Source: Rhizobium sp. Root708 (GTDB lineage Bacteria > Pseudomonadota > Alphaproteobacteria > Rhizobiales > Rhizobiaceae). Taken from it: a stretch of DNA of 64,000 nt. The DNA lies in assembly GCF_001429725.1 (NCBI RefSeq), contig NZ_LMHV01000041.1, positions 62,001 through 126,000 on the forward strand, written 5' to 3'. The position numbers and the translations under genes were made by a program. Positions 25,950 through 33,639 of the stretch are shown here, in pieces. Position 1 is the stretch's first letter; the number at the start of each line of letters is the position of its first letter. The notes below the pieces were generated by a model, which ran no database searches, was not told where the DNA came from, and saw only the letters and a list, made by a program, of their open reading frames with translations.

Positions 25950-26273
25950 TCAGGAACCGAGGAACCATTGAAACGGCTCGTCACCAAAGGTCTTCCCGAA
26001 CCCTGGGAGCAGGATTTCGCCGTCACCAGTGCTGTTGCCCTCAACATAACCCTTGAGAAGCATGACCTTGGTGTCACTCTTGTCGTAGAGCCTCATGTTG
26101 TTGGAGTTTCCGGGACTGCCGAGTATCCAGTTTTCCCACTGTCCGCTGCTCTCCAGCAAGGCTGAGGTCGGATCGGCTTCCAAGACCTTCCAATCGCCCT
26201 TTGTGACGAGCGTGCCGCCAGCGATCGTCAGGACAATATGCTTACGCGGCCTCACCAAGCGCAATGTTGGCAT
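25950..26273 (-). CDS. Small protein of unknown function (107 aa), unit member A
   Basis: The first gene of the giant-protein unit. The ATG at 26273 with GGAGGGGG upstream gives 107 residues beginning MPTLRLVRPRKHIV; the frame is open further back, but without a comparable ribosome site. The sequence looks entirely beta-stranded, with regular tryptophans (GDWKVLEAD, GQWENWILGS, FQWFLGS) and several Gly/Asn turns. This suggests a small beta-sandwich or trefoil-like fold. I cannot assign it to a family. It probably functions with the two giant proteins, given shared strand and a 93-base gap. Confidence 0.75.
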   Translation of the reverse strand: MPTLRLVRPRKHIVLTIAGGTLVTKGDWKVLEADPTSALLESSGQWENWILGSPGNSNNMRLYDKSDTKVMLLKGYVEGNSTGDGEILLPGFGKTFGDEPFQWFLGS

Positions 26274-26692
26274 AGCAATACCCCCTCCGAGCCAGCTGCT
26301 TTGCAGAACAATAAGATAATTCATGGTGGGTCATTCAAAATTACAACATGATAATCGACGGATTATCTCGCCATTCGATTCGCTAAATTGCTATAATCCA
26401 AAATACTACTTAATACATCTATCGGTTTCCCGACACATACATCAATTACGCCTAGGATCGGATAATTTATACATCATAATTACCACCAGAGCCGCGACAA
26501 AGCAACACTAAAAATTGCATCATCAAACAGATACAACCAAACACTCGTCACCTCGATCAACTTCGGTGGAGACAGCATTCCGCAATGCATTCTTTTGTCC
26601 AAACTCTGCCCCAGTGATGGTAGAAGAAGGGAAATCATACCACGGCGCGCCTCACGGGCGCCGGCGCGATATCCGGCAAAAGCGGAGAGATA
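26274..26692. other. AT-rich divergent intergenic region
   Basis: These 419 bases lie between the giant-gene unit (minus) and the J-domain gene (plus). The first 250 bases are markedly AT-richer than the GC-rich surroundings. A perfect palindrome GATAATC-GACG-GATTATC lies at 26350-26367, about 80 bases upstream of the first gene of the unit, and could be an operator. No convincing coding frame is present. The plus and minus ORFs crossing it have no ribosome sites or recognisable products. Confidence 0.55.
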
Positions 26693-27364
26693 GTGACCAA
26701 TCCCTACGAGATTCTCGGCGTTCGGCGCGACGCAAGCGATGATCAGATCAAGGCCGCTTATCGGCGGCGCGCCAAGGCGACGCACCCCGATTCCGGCGGC
26801 GATCCGGCCGCGTTTGGCAGGGTGCAAAAAGCATACGAACTTCTGCTGGATCCGGTGCGCCGGAAGGTGTTCGACGACACAGGCTATGATGTCGAGCTGG
26901 CAGATCCGGTTGACCTCCAAGCACTGATCGTCATCGAAAAGCTGGTCAACGAACTCACTCTGGACGAGCGTGAGCCCGGCTCGTTCGACCCATTGGCCAG
27001 GATGCGTTCCGATCTGTCGGAAGAAATGCGCAAGGCGAGATTCAGCAAGCGCGAACTCGAACGTCATGCCGCCCGTATCGAGCACCATCTCGAGCGTCTC
27101 GACAAGAGGCCGACGACCGATATTCTCGGCTCGATGCTGAGAGCGCGGATCAAGGCGATCACAACAGCCGTCAGCGAGACCGAAGCCAAGATCAAGGCCA
27201 GCGAACGGGCCTGTGAAATGCTTTACGACTACAGTTATGAGATCGACGCCCACGAAGGCGAGGATCCTTTGGTTGCAGGCGAGGAAGCGGTGGCTACACT
27301 TGCACCCAAGCGGGAAGAGCGCCCGCTCTGGGTGGTGCCGGCAGCCGCCGCGCAGGAAGGCTAG
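26693..27364 (+). CDS. J-domain (DnaJ-like) protein
   Basis: A 223-residue protein with an N-terminal J domain (residues about 3-65): NPYEILGVRRDASDDQIKAA, the catalytic HPD tripeptide in ATHPDSGGDP, and FGRVQKAYELLLDP. The rest is a charged helical region (about 95-190) without the Gly/Phe or zinc-finger parts of full DnaJ, so it is a J-domain co-chaperone that stimulates an Hsp70 for a special client. It starts with GTG at 26693 behind GGAGAG. It converges on the Tim44-like gene 12 bases away. Confidence 0.9.
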   Translation: MTNPYEILGVRRDASDDQIKAAYRRRAKATHPDSGGDPAAFGRVQKAYELLLDPVRRKVFDDTGYDVELADPVDLQALIVIEKLVNELTLDEREPGSFDPLARMRSDLSEEMRKARFSKRELERHAARIEHHLERLDKRPTTDILGSMLRARIKAITTAVSETEAKIKASERACEMLYDYSYEIDAHEGEDPLVAGEEAVATLAPKREERPLWVVPAAAAQEG

Positions 27365-27376
27365 GCGCCCGGCCGG

Positions 27377-28378
27377 TCAAGCCGCGCGCTGCTCAGTTCC
27401 CTGGATCGCCGCGAGTTTCCATTCATTGCCGGGCTTGCGCACGAACGTCCATACCTCGGTCGTCTCCGTCGGCGTCCGGTTGTCGCCGCTGACGACGCGA
27501 CCGCTTGTGCGCTCGACGAGCGCGTCCACCGATGAATATCGCATCGCAAGCGTGGCGTAGTCGGACCCGTCTTCGCGCCAGGCTTCGGCAATATCGCCCT
27601 GCAGAAGCTTGACGTCGGTGACCTGATTGCGAACGCCGTTGGTGGCATTCTCTCCCAGTTCTTCCGCGAGGTAGGACATCGCTTCCGGCGTCGTGAGGCG
27701 CCGCAGCGTCGGATAGTCCTCCGAACCATAAGCTGTCTGCACTTCGGTCAACAGGCCCTCGAAGCGATCAAGATCGTTCTGCTTGATTCCGATCTCGTCA
27801 CTCGGGCCCGAGTTCGCCTGGGTCTGACCATAGCCCGCTCCTGAACCGATGGATGGGATGGTGAACGACGATCCGGCACTCGGCTTTGTGTTATAGGACG
27901 GCGCGGAGGCGGCCGAACCGTAGGACGGCTGGCGTCGATTGGCGAAATAGCGCATCGCGAAGGAACCCGCGATCGCGATCAGTGCGATCTGAAGCAGCAT
28001 CCCGAGGAAGCCGAAGCCGCCGCCGAAACCGTGTCCCAGCAGCATACCGAGCAGGCCGCCGGCGACCAGACCGCCAATCATCGAGCGCCCGAAACCGCCG
28101 CCGAAAAAGCCGCCGGGACGCTGGGCGGTTGCCGGCTGTTGCGTGCCGTAAGGTGCGTTCGTCTGCTGCCCGGGCGTCATCGAACGCTCGATCGGGGCAG
28201 CGGGAGACGGTGCCGTTCGGGTCACGGGAGGCGCCTGAAATGTGCGCGTTCCGCGGCTTCCAAACCCGGAACCGCCAGCACGTCGCGCGTCAGCCTCTCC
28301 AATCGAGGCGAACACCGTAGCGCCCGTCAAGACGGCGATCGCCGCAATCTTGGCAAAACGCGAAACAACAGCAGGCAT
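27377..28378 (-). CDS. Tim44-like domain protein, exported/membrane-anchored
   Basis: A 333-residue protein with an N-terminal signal sequence (about 1-32, IAAIAVLTGATVFASIGEADA). A Pro/Gly/Arg-rich linker follows, then a glycine-rich hydrophobic stretch (about 95-145, GGLVAGGLLGMLLGHGFGG followed by FLGMLLQIALIAIAGSF) that may span the membrane. The C-terminus (about 200-330) is a Tim44/MBA1-like domain: DLDRFEGLLTEVQTAYG, LRRLTTPEAMSYLAEEL and the final VWTFVRKPGNEWKLAAIQG. Such proteins are common in alphaproteobacteria, and their exact role is not settled. The gene is followed at the other end by the ybaK-like gene, 84 bases upstream on the same strand. Confidence 0.88.
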   Translation of the reverse strand: MPAVVSRFAKIAAIAVLTGATVFASIGEADARRAGGSGFGSRGTRTFQAPPVTRTAPSPAAPIERSMTPGQQTNAPYGTQQPATAQRPGGFFGGGFGRSMIGGLVAGGLLGMLLGHGFGGGFGFLGMLLQIALIAIAGSFAMRYFANRRQPSYGSAASAPSYNTKPSAGSSFTIPSIGSGAGYGQTQANSGPSDEIGIKQNDLDRFEGLLTEVQTAYGSEDYPTLRRLTTPEAMSYLAEELGENATNGVRNQVTDVKLLQGDIAEAWREDGSDYATLAMRYSSVDALVERTSGRVVSGDNRTPTETTEVWTFVRKPGNEWKLAAIQGTEQRAA

Positions 28379-28462
28379 CTCAAATTCTCCTTCCGGTGGA
28401 AACAGCAGTCCCGCCCTATATAGGTAGGATTTTTGCCGTTTGAAGCAGAAAGCGAGTTTTGC

Positions 28463-28921
28463 TTATTGGCAGACGTCCACCCAGGTTGCGTTGGTGAGTT
28501 CGGCCAGCCGTTCGGTCGCGATACGCACCGCCGAATTGGTGGATCCTGCCGCGGGTACGACGACATCGAAACGGCGCAACGACACATCGCAATAAACAGG
28601 TAAAGGCGTCGGCAGCCCGAAGGGGCAAACGCCGCCCACCGGATGGCTGGTCACCGCGACGACTTCCTCGGCCTGGAGCATGCGTCCTTTCGCGCCAAAG
28701 GCGTCCTTGAACTTCCGGTTATCGAGCCGCGCAAGACCGCCCGCAACGACGAGGATCGGTTCATCGCCGACCCTCAGGCAAATGGTCTTGGCGATCTGCG
28801 AGGGATCAACCCCGTGCGCCTCAGCGGCAAGCGCTACGGTCGACGAACTTTCGAAGGTTTCGATGATCTCGATATCGGGGGCGTTTGCGCTGAAGAAAGC
28901 GCGGACTGTTTCAAGGCTCAT
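28463..28921 (-). CDS. YbaK/ProX-family aminoacyl-tRNA deacylase
   Basis: A 152-residue editing-domain protein that hydrolyses mischarged tRNA (Cys-tRNA-Pro or Ala-tRNA-Pro in characterised members). Landmarks are the conserved lysine in SQIAKTICLRV, GGLARLDNRKFKDAFGA, and the GGVCPFGL loop that forms the substrate pocket. The ATG at 28921 is chosen because the upstream TTG at 28936 gives only five extra non-homologous residues. It sits between the Tim44-like gene and glpR on the same strand but with no sign of functional linkage. Confidence 0.9.
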   Translation of the reverse strand: MSLETVRAFFSANAPDIEIIETFESSSTVALAAEAHGVDPSQIAKTICLRVGDEPILVVAGGLARLDNRKFKDAFGAKGRMLQAEEVVAVTSHPVGGVCPFGLPTPLPVYCDVSLRRFDVVVPAAGSTNSAVRIATERLAELTNATWVDVCQ

Positions 28922-28954
28922 GGCAAAGGATCGCAAAATCGTTGAAGGGAAATC

Positions 28955-29746
28955 TTATTCGGCCGATTGCATGGATTGCAAGCGCCTGTCAGTCTCGATC
29001 AGCCGCACACCGTTTTCCCGACAGAGATCCTGGATGGAATCGATCTCGCAATGATCGGTGATGAAGGTATTCACCTGCGACAGTTGCGCGATCCTGACCG
29101 GGGCGGTGCGCTCGAATTTGGTCGAGTCCGCGACGAGGATGACATGGCGTGCATTGGCGATGATGGCCTGAGCCACCTTCACCTCGCGAAAGTCATAGTC
29201 GAGCAGCGCGCCGTCCTGGTCGATCGCTGACGCACCGATCACGGCATAGTCGACCTTGAACTGACGAATGAAATCGACGGCGGCCTCGCCAACGATACCG
29301 CCATCGGACGCACGAACCACGCCGCCCGCGATCACCACCTCCATCGAGGGGAGAAGCCGCAGCCGGTTGGCGACGTTGATATTGTTGGTGATGACCATCA
29401 GTTCGCGGTGATTGATCAGCGCCTCGCCGACCGCCTCCGTCGTGGTGCCGATGTTGATGAACAGCGAAGCGTTGTTCGGGATGAGAGCCGCGGCAGCCAG
29501 GCCGATCGACTGCTTCTCGTCAGCGGCGATCTGCCGGCGTGCCTCGTACTTCACATTCTCGGTACCGCTCGGAAACAGCGCCCCGCCGTGAACACGCGTC
29601 AGCACCTGCGCGTCGCAGAGGTCGTTCAGATCCTTTCGGATGGTTTGCGGCGTGACCGAAAAATGAGCCGCCAAGTCTTCGACGAAAACGCGTCCGCTTG
29701 CCTTGGCCATATCGACGATTTCGGTTTGGCGATCGCTGAGGAACAT
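28955..29746 (-). CDS. glpR: DeoR-family repressor, GlpR-like
   Basis: A 263-residue DeoR/GlpR repressor. The N-terminal HTH is readable (LSDRQTEIVDMAKASGRVFV, then FSVTPQTIRKDLNDLC and the typical TRVHGGALFPSG). The C-terminal sugar-phosphate sensor domain has LFINIGTTTEAVGEAL, VITNNINVANRL, VIAGGVVRASDGGIVGEA and the QFKVDYAVIGASAID block, which match GlpR (glycerol-3-phosphate repressor) closely. Its glycerol genes are not adjacent. It is divergent from the luciferase-like gene with a 214-base gap. The ATG at 29746 is preferred over a TTG six bases upstream. Confidence 0.8.
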   Translation of the reverse strand: MFLSDRQTEIVDMAKASGRVFVEDLAAHFSVTPQTIRKDLNDLCDAQVLTRVHGGALFPSGTENVKYEARRQIAADEKQSIGLAAAALIPNNASLFINIGTTTEAVGEALINHRELMVITNNINVANRLRLLPSMEVVIAGGVVRASDGGIVGEAAVDFIRQFKVDYAVIGASAIDQDGALLDYDFREVKVAQAIIANARHVILVADSTKFERTAPVRIAQLSQVNTFITDHCEIDSIQDLCRENGVRLIETDRRLQSMQSAE

Positions 29747-29960
29747 TTCCAACAGCCCTTTCCGGTCTTGCGTGCCCCTGTTCGGGAGACATGCATATCA
29801 GAGGCTGCAAGTGCTAGCAAAGCCGGTCATTTCCGTGAGGTGGTAGCCGCAGCCAGAAACTCCTCGCGTCGATGTTCACCGCGCTATAGGGTCTCGCCAT
29901 CTGTAGCACGCTCCATCCCGCTGGACTGTGTTCGAGCATCTCTTGGCAAGGTAATCATTG

Positions 29961-30983
29961 ATGAAAAAGATCGGCTTTCTCTCCTTCGGGCATTGGACGC
30001 CTTCGCCCCAGTCCGAGACACGCTCCGCTTCTGATGCTCTCCTCCAGTCCATCGATCTTGCCGTCGCCGCCGAAGAGCTTGGCGCGGATGGCGCCTATTT
30101 CCGGGTCCACCATTTTGCGCGCCAGTTGGCTTCGCCCTTCCCTCTCCTTGCGGCTGTCGGCGCCAAGACCAGCAGGATCGAGATCGGCACTGCGGTCATC
30201 GACATGCGCTACGAAAACCCGGTCTACATGGCCGAGGACGCCGGTTCCGCGGACCTTATCGCGGGTGGACGGCTTCAGCTCGGCATCAGCCGCGGCTCGC
30301 CCGAACAGGTGATCGACGGCTGGCGCTACTTCGGCTACCAGCCCGCCGAGGGAACGGATGCGTCCGACATGGCGCGGCACCATACCGAGGTCTTTCTCGA
30401 CGTCCTGAAAGGCGAAGGATTCGCACAGCCGAATCCGCGGCCGATGTTTCCCAATCCGCCCGGAGCTCTTCGTCTGGAGCCGCATTCGGAAGGGCTGCGC
30501 GAGCGCATCTGGTGGGGTTCGAGTTCCAACGCGACGGCCGTGTGGGCAGCCGAGCACGGCATGAACCTGCAGAGCTCCACCTTGAAGGACGATGAGAACG
30601 GACTTCCCTTCCATGTTCAGCAGGCCGAGCAGATCCGCGCCTATCGGGAAGCGTGGAAGGCTGCCGGCCATCAGCGAGCGCCGCGCGTGTCTGTCAGCCG
30701 CAGCATCTTCGCGCTCGTCAGCGATCGAGACCGCGCCTACTTCGGCCATGGCAACAAGGAGGCCGATACGATCGGCTTCATCGACGAGAACACCCGGGCG
30801 ATTTTTGGCCGCAGTTACGCGGCGGAGCCCGATGCTCTTATCCGTCAGCTTGCCGAGGACGAGGCGATTGCGGAAGCAGACACCCTGCTCCTGACCGTGC
30901 CCAATCAGCTCGGCGTCGCCTACAACGCCCATGTCATGGAATCCATCCTGACGCATGTCGCTCCAGCGCTCGGCTGGCGATAA
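29961..30983 (+). CDS. LLM-class flavin-dependent oxidoreductase (luciferase-like)
   Basis: A 340-residue bacterial-luciferase-like monooxygenase, usually FMN/F420-dependent TIM-barrel proteins of unknown substrate. Seen in the sequence: FLSFGHWTP at the N-terminus, AAEELGADGAYFRVHHFAR (the N-terminal flavin-pocket motif), IEIGTAVIDMRYENPVYMAE, and GGRLQLGISRGSPEQVIDGW. The C-terminal TVPNQLGVAYNAHVMESI completes the group-1 pattern. A TTG three bases upstream of the ATG at 29961 is an alternative start. It stands alone, divergent from glpR. Confidence 0.88.
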   Translation: MKKIGFLSFGHWTPSPQSETRSASDALLQSIDLAVAAEELGADGAYFRVHHFARQLASPFPLLAAVGAKTSRIEIGTAVIDMRYENPVYMAEDAGSADLIAGGRLQLGISRGSPEQVIDGWRYFGYQPAEGTDASDMARHHTEVFLDVLKGEGFAQPNPRPMFPNPPGALRLEPHSEGLRERIWWGSSSNATAVWAAEHGMNLQSSTLKDDENGLPFHVQQAEQIRAYREAWKAAGHQRAPRVSVSRSIFALVSDRDRAYFGHGNKEADTIGFIDENTRAIFGRSYAAEPDALIRQLAEDEAIAEADTLLLTVPNQLGVAYNAHVMESILTHVAPALGWR

Positions 30984-31317
30984 CCCCCGCCGCAGCGACC
31001 GGCCGCTCGCTTGGCTCGCCGTTTCGGCGGGCCGCTTCCCCGATCCGCGCCACTGTTTCGTTCATGGCCACATGGGAACGAACACGCCATGTCAAAGTTA
31101 ATTTCGGCACCTTGCCAACACGTCTAAGATCAGCCTCTTGGGCCAAGAAGTGGCCCCGATGCAGGCCGTCCGCCGAAAAACGCGAGCGGGATCTCTCTGA
31201 TGACGATGGTCGGATGGATCGAAAGCGCTGCCTGCGCATTGGTATATCAGACAGTCGCGAAGCCCGAAGGCGCCGACAGCACCATCCGGCAACGCCATAC
31301 GCAACGAGGAGGCGAAG
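30984..31317. other. Intergenic region upstream of the BON gene
   Basis: 334 bases without a recognisable gene. It contains GGAAC-N16-AGTT at 31075-31099, close to the EcfG/RpoE2 general-stress promoter pattern GGAAC-N16/17-CGTT. It points toward the BON gene but lies about 220 bases from its start. A GC-rich inverted stretch follows the luciferase-like gene at about 31010-31030. Confidence 0.4.
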
Positions 31318-31602
31318 ATGGTAATGCGTTTCGATGGTTACGAACAATCCAGAAACAGCGCCGAAGCGGGCCATTGCTCGGCGGCGACCAAAGCCGCGGT
31401 ACGCAGTGCCCTGGAGGCGGCGGCTGCTTTTGACAGCACCCAGATCATCGTCTCGATTCTTGGCGATTTCGTTGTTCTTGAAGGCTTTGTGCGTTGCCGC
31501 GGCGACGACGGGCTAGCGGTGGACGTCGCGGCCGCTGTCGTTGGGCCCGCTTATGTTCACAACCGATTGATCTGCCGAGGCTCCATCCGCGATCCGCACT
31601 AA
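31318..31602 (+). CDS. BON-domain protein (94 aa)
   Basis: A small protein with a single BON (bacterial OsmY and nodulation) domain, covering about residues 22-88: helix KAAVRSALEAAAAFD, strand QIIVSILGDFVVLEGFV with the conserved glycine, then helix DVAAAVVGPAYVHNRLICR. BON domains are thought to bind phospholipid or membranes and are often stress-induced. There is no signal peptide, unlike OsmY. The ATG at 31318 has GAGGAGG upstream. It ends 48 bases before the 3' end of the convergent small RNA. Confidence 0.8.
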   Translation: MVMRFDGYEQSRNSAEAGHCSAATKAAVRSALEAAAAFDSTQIIVSILGDFVVLEGFVRCRGDDGLAVDVAAAVVGPAYVHNRLICRGSIRDPH

Positions 31603-31649
31603 CCTGATACCGCTACCCTACCGGTTGATGATGCAGGTCAGACGTTAAA

Positions 31650-31830
31650 AGCAAAAAAGCCTGCCGCGGGAGGAGGTGCGGCAGGCTTTCTTTGAATGGT
31701 CGAACAGCAACGGGAGGAGGAGTGTTGCTGTTCAGCAAAAGACCTTGGGAGGAGGAGTAGGTCTCTTGCGCTGCGAAGCGACACGGGAGGAGGTGCATCG
31801 CTTCGATGTTTGTTACAAAACACGATCGGC
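31650..31830 (-). ncRNA. Small RNA with four anti-SD hairpin loops (alpha-r14/NfeR1-like), copy 1
   Basis: Read on the minus strand, this stretch folds into four consecutive hairpins, each exposing CCTCCTCCC, the complement of the ribosome binding site. The stems are GAAGCGA/TCGCTTC (31774-31804), AGACCT/AGGTCT, GAACAGCAAC/GTTGCTGTTC, and AAGCCTGCCGC/GCGGCAGGCTT, the last followed by six Ts, making it a rho-independent terminator at about 31650-31688. Anti-SD loops in tandem hairpins are the hallmark of the rhizobial alpha-r14 family (NfeR1 in Sinorhizobium), which pairs with mRNA leaders. A second copy lies at 38784-38962. The 5' end is approximate. Confidence 0.85.
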
Positions 31831-31852
31831 GCTCAATTCGTAGGCAGAAATT

Positions 31853-31876
31853 TGCAAGGCAGCCATGCGCTATGCG
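31853..31876 (-). promoter_or_regulatory. Conserved upstream block of sRNA copy 1
   Basis: The block TGCAAGGCAGC-C-ATGCG-C-TATGCG (plus-strand reading) recurs upstream of copy 2 at 38986-39009 with only two differences. The flanking TAGGCA also recurs at a similar distance. Conservation outside the transcribed hairpins suggests a shared promoter or activator site. Exact -35/-10 boxes cannot be fixed by eye. Confidence 0.6.
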
Positions 31877-31900
31877 ATTGCCGGGACGCTCGTACGAAAC

Positions 31901-31925
31901 AAAAAAGGCGCCCGCTTTGCGGACG
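31901..31925 (-). terminator. Rho-independent terminator of the DUF1127 gene
   Basis: On the minus strand a GGCGTCCGC-AAA-GCGGGCGCC hairpin (one G-T pair) is followed by six Ts. It lies 32 bases beyond the stop of the DUF1127 gene and just before the upstream region of sRNA copy 1. Confidence 0.85.
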
Positions 31926-31957
31926 CCGACAACAGAGCCGATACCGTTCGGCTGAAC

Positions 31958-32104
31958 TTAGCGGGCGATAGCTGCCCGTGCGACGCTAGCGATATCAGCG
32001 CGGGCGATACCAAGATCGTGAAGTTCGCGTGTGGTCATGCGGCCCAGCTCGGAGACCGTCTGACGGTACTTGCGCCAATTGTTGAAAGAGCGTGCTACGT
32101 TCAT
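31958..32104 (-). CDS. DUF1127 (YjiS-like) small protein, 48 aa
   Basis: A short gene below usual length cut-offs. It begins with ATG at 32104 (GGGGA upstream) and encodes 48 residues: MNVARSFNNWRKYRQTVSEL, then GRMTTRELHDLGIARADI, and it ends VARAAIAR. The arginine-rich N-terminus and the L-x-x-L-x-D-L-G-I-x-R-x-D-I pattern are diagnostic of DUF1127. In Agrobacterium and Rhodobacter, members of this family have been linked to RNA binding, phosphate/carbon metabolism and sRNA maturation (CcaF1-type). Its close proximity to an anti-SD sRNA of matching strand is therefore notable. A terminator follows at 31901-31925. Confidence 0.9.
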   Translation of the reverse strand: MNVARSFNNWRKYRQTVSELGRMTTRELHDLGIARADIASVARAAIAR

Positions 32105-32539
32105 GTTAAATCCCCTTTCCGTGGGCTTTCGAAGCTCAGCTGCCAGTCCGTGGCGCTTTGTTTGCTTCGATGACGCTCATATAGGCGCAATCCCGACCGT
32201 CTAACAGACGCAAGTAATCACGCCACCTATGCGCAGGATGCATGACGACGTCCACGTCCTGGACGGGTCAGCGGCTGCCGTTTGCTCTCAAATGCCGGAA
32301 AAAGCGAGACAGTCCCCCATAGGCATGGTTAAGTCGTTACTTGAATACCCGGGCTCTGTAGCAGCTGCTATCGAGGCAGTAGAAAATGACGAAAAACCGC
32401 GGCGCAGTTTGCCATTGGCTGACGATCGCATGGGAGAAATCAATCAGGATGAGTGGGAGAACCTGATGCAGATACTGGAGCCCGCGCACGCGGCATGTGG
32501 GCTCTCGGACATCTCGCCGCTAAGAAAAAGGGAACCAGA
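32105..32539. other. Intergenic region upstream of the betaine transporter
   Basis: 435 bases between the divergent DUF1127 and proX-like genes. A 104-codon frame at 32229-32543 overlaps the proX start but has no ribosome site, unusual codon use and no recognisable product; I do not call it. No terminator or palindrome stands out. Confidence 0.4.
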
Positions 32540-33541
32540 ATGAATAAGTTGCTTGCATCCACATGCCTCATGTTCAGTCTACTGGGAGGCATCTCCGTTG
32601 CCAACGCCGCCGAGTGCGGCACCGTCACCATCGCCAGCATGAACTGGCAGAGTGCGGAAGTTCTCTCCAACATCGACAAGATCATCCTCAACGAAGGCTA
32701 TGGTTGCCAGGCAGAGATCACGGTCGGCGATACCGTTCCGACGATCACCTCCATGGCGGAAAAGGGCCAGCCCGACATTGCTCCCGAAGCCTGGATTGAT
32801 CTTCTTCCGGATGTGGTCAAGCGCGGCGTCGATGAGGGCAAACTCGTCCAGGCTGCCACCGCCCTTCCCGACGGCGGCGTTCAGGGTTGGTGGATTCCTA
32901 AATACGTTGCAGACGAGCATCCCGACATCAAGTCGATCGGTGATGTCCTGAAGCATCCGGAACTGTTCCCCGATGCGGAAGATTCCAGCAAGGGCGCGAT
33001 CTACAACGGCCCGCAGGGCTGGGGCGGCACCGTCGTGACGGCGCAGCTCTATAAGGCATTCGATGCTGAGAAGGCAGGCTTCACGCTCGTCGATACGGGT
33101 TCGGCCGCTGGCCTCGATGGCTCTGTTGCCAAGGCCTATGAACGCAAGAAGGGATGGGTGGGCTACTACTGGTCTCCGACCGCATTGCTCGGCAAGTACG
33201 AGATGGTGAAGCTCGAAGCCGGCGTTCCGGCGGACGCTGCCGAATGGAAGCGCTGCAACACCGTCGCCGATTGCCCTGATCCGAAACCGAATGCTTGGCC
33301 GGTCGACCACGTCGTGACCCTGGTCGCGAAGCCGTTTTCCGAGAAAGCCGGCCCCGACGTCATGGGCTACCTCAACAACCGCTCCTGGAGCAACGAGACT
33401 GTCAACAAGCTGATGGCGTGGATGACGGAAAACCAGGCAAGCGGCGAGGAAGGTGCGAAGCACTTCCTCAAGGATAGCGCCGACGTATGGTCGAAGTGGG
33501 TCTCCCCGCAAGCGGCAGAAAAGATCAAGGCTTCGCTTTGA
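32540..33541 (+). CDS. proX: Glycine betaine/quaternary amine ABC transporter, periplasmic binding protein
   Basis: A 333-residue OpuAC/ProX-type binding protein. The N-terminus is a signal peptide (MNKLLASTCLMFSLLGGISV, then ANA/AE as cleavage context). The mature part starts CGTVTIASMNWQSAEVLSN; the tryptophan-containing stretches PDIAPEAWIDLLPDV, GWWIPKYVAD and GWVGYYWSPTALLG are typical of the aromatic cage that holds trimethylammonium groups. Two cysteines in KRCNTVADCPDP could form a disulfide. The frame is open upstream to 32453, but the ATG at 32540, with AAGGGA before it, starts the signal peptide. It is followed by the permease and ATPase genes. Substrate could be glycine betaine, proline betaine, choline or histidine. 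Confidence 0.88.
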   Translation: MNKLLASTCLMFSLLGGISVANAAECGTVTIASMNWQSAEVLSNIDKIILNEGYGCQAEITVGDTVPTITSMAEKGQPDIAPEAWIDLLPDVVKRGVDEGKLVQAATALPDGGVQGWWIPKYVADEHPDIKSIGDVLKHPELFPDAEDSSKGAIYNGPQGWGGTVVTAQLYKAFDAEKAGFTLVDTGSAAGLDGSVAKAYERKKGWVGYYWSPTALLGKYEMVKLEAGVPADAAEWKRCNTVADCPDPKPNAWPVDHVVTLVAKPFSEKAGPDVMGYLNNRSWSNETVNKLMAWMTENQASGEEGAKHFLKDSADVWSKWVSPQAAEKIKASL

Positions 33542-33639
33542 TCGAAGCGGTTGCGGCGCGTGAAAACGCGCCGCACTGATCGCCGAAAAGATATATAATC
33601 GCACGATCTCGGCTTCTTATAAAAATAAAGGGGAACCGG

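Noticed and set aside
13592-26273. Phage tail/contractile injection or polyketide/nonribosomal peptide island
   Set aside because: No sheath, baseplate, VgrG, tape-measure companions, ATPase, ketosynthase or adenylation motifs are seen in or around the giant genes.
26480-27253. Minus-strand frame opposite the J-domain gene
   Set aside because: The plus strand encodes an unmistakable J domain with HPD; the antisense frame has no support.
31613-31830. Short minus-strand frames over the sRNA, and the repeats taken as a CRISPR-like array
   Set aside because: The repeated GGGAGGAGG units are hairpin loops with different stems, not equal repeats with spacers; peptides from these frames are artefacts of the anti-SD loops.
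32229-32543. 104-codon plus-strand frame upstream of proX
   Set aside because: No ribosome site, low third-position GC compared with neighbours, overlaps the proX start and resembles nothing.
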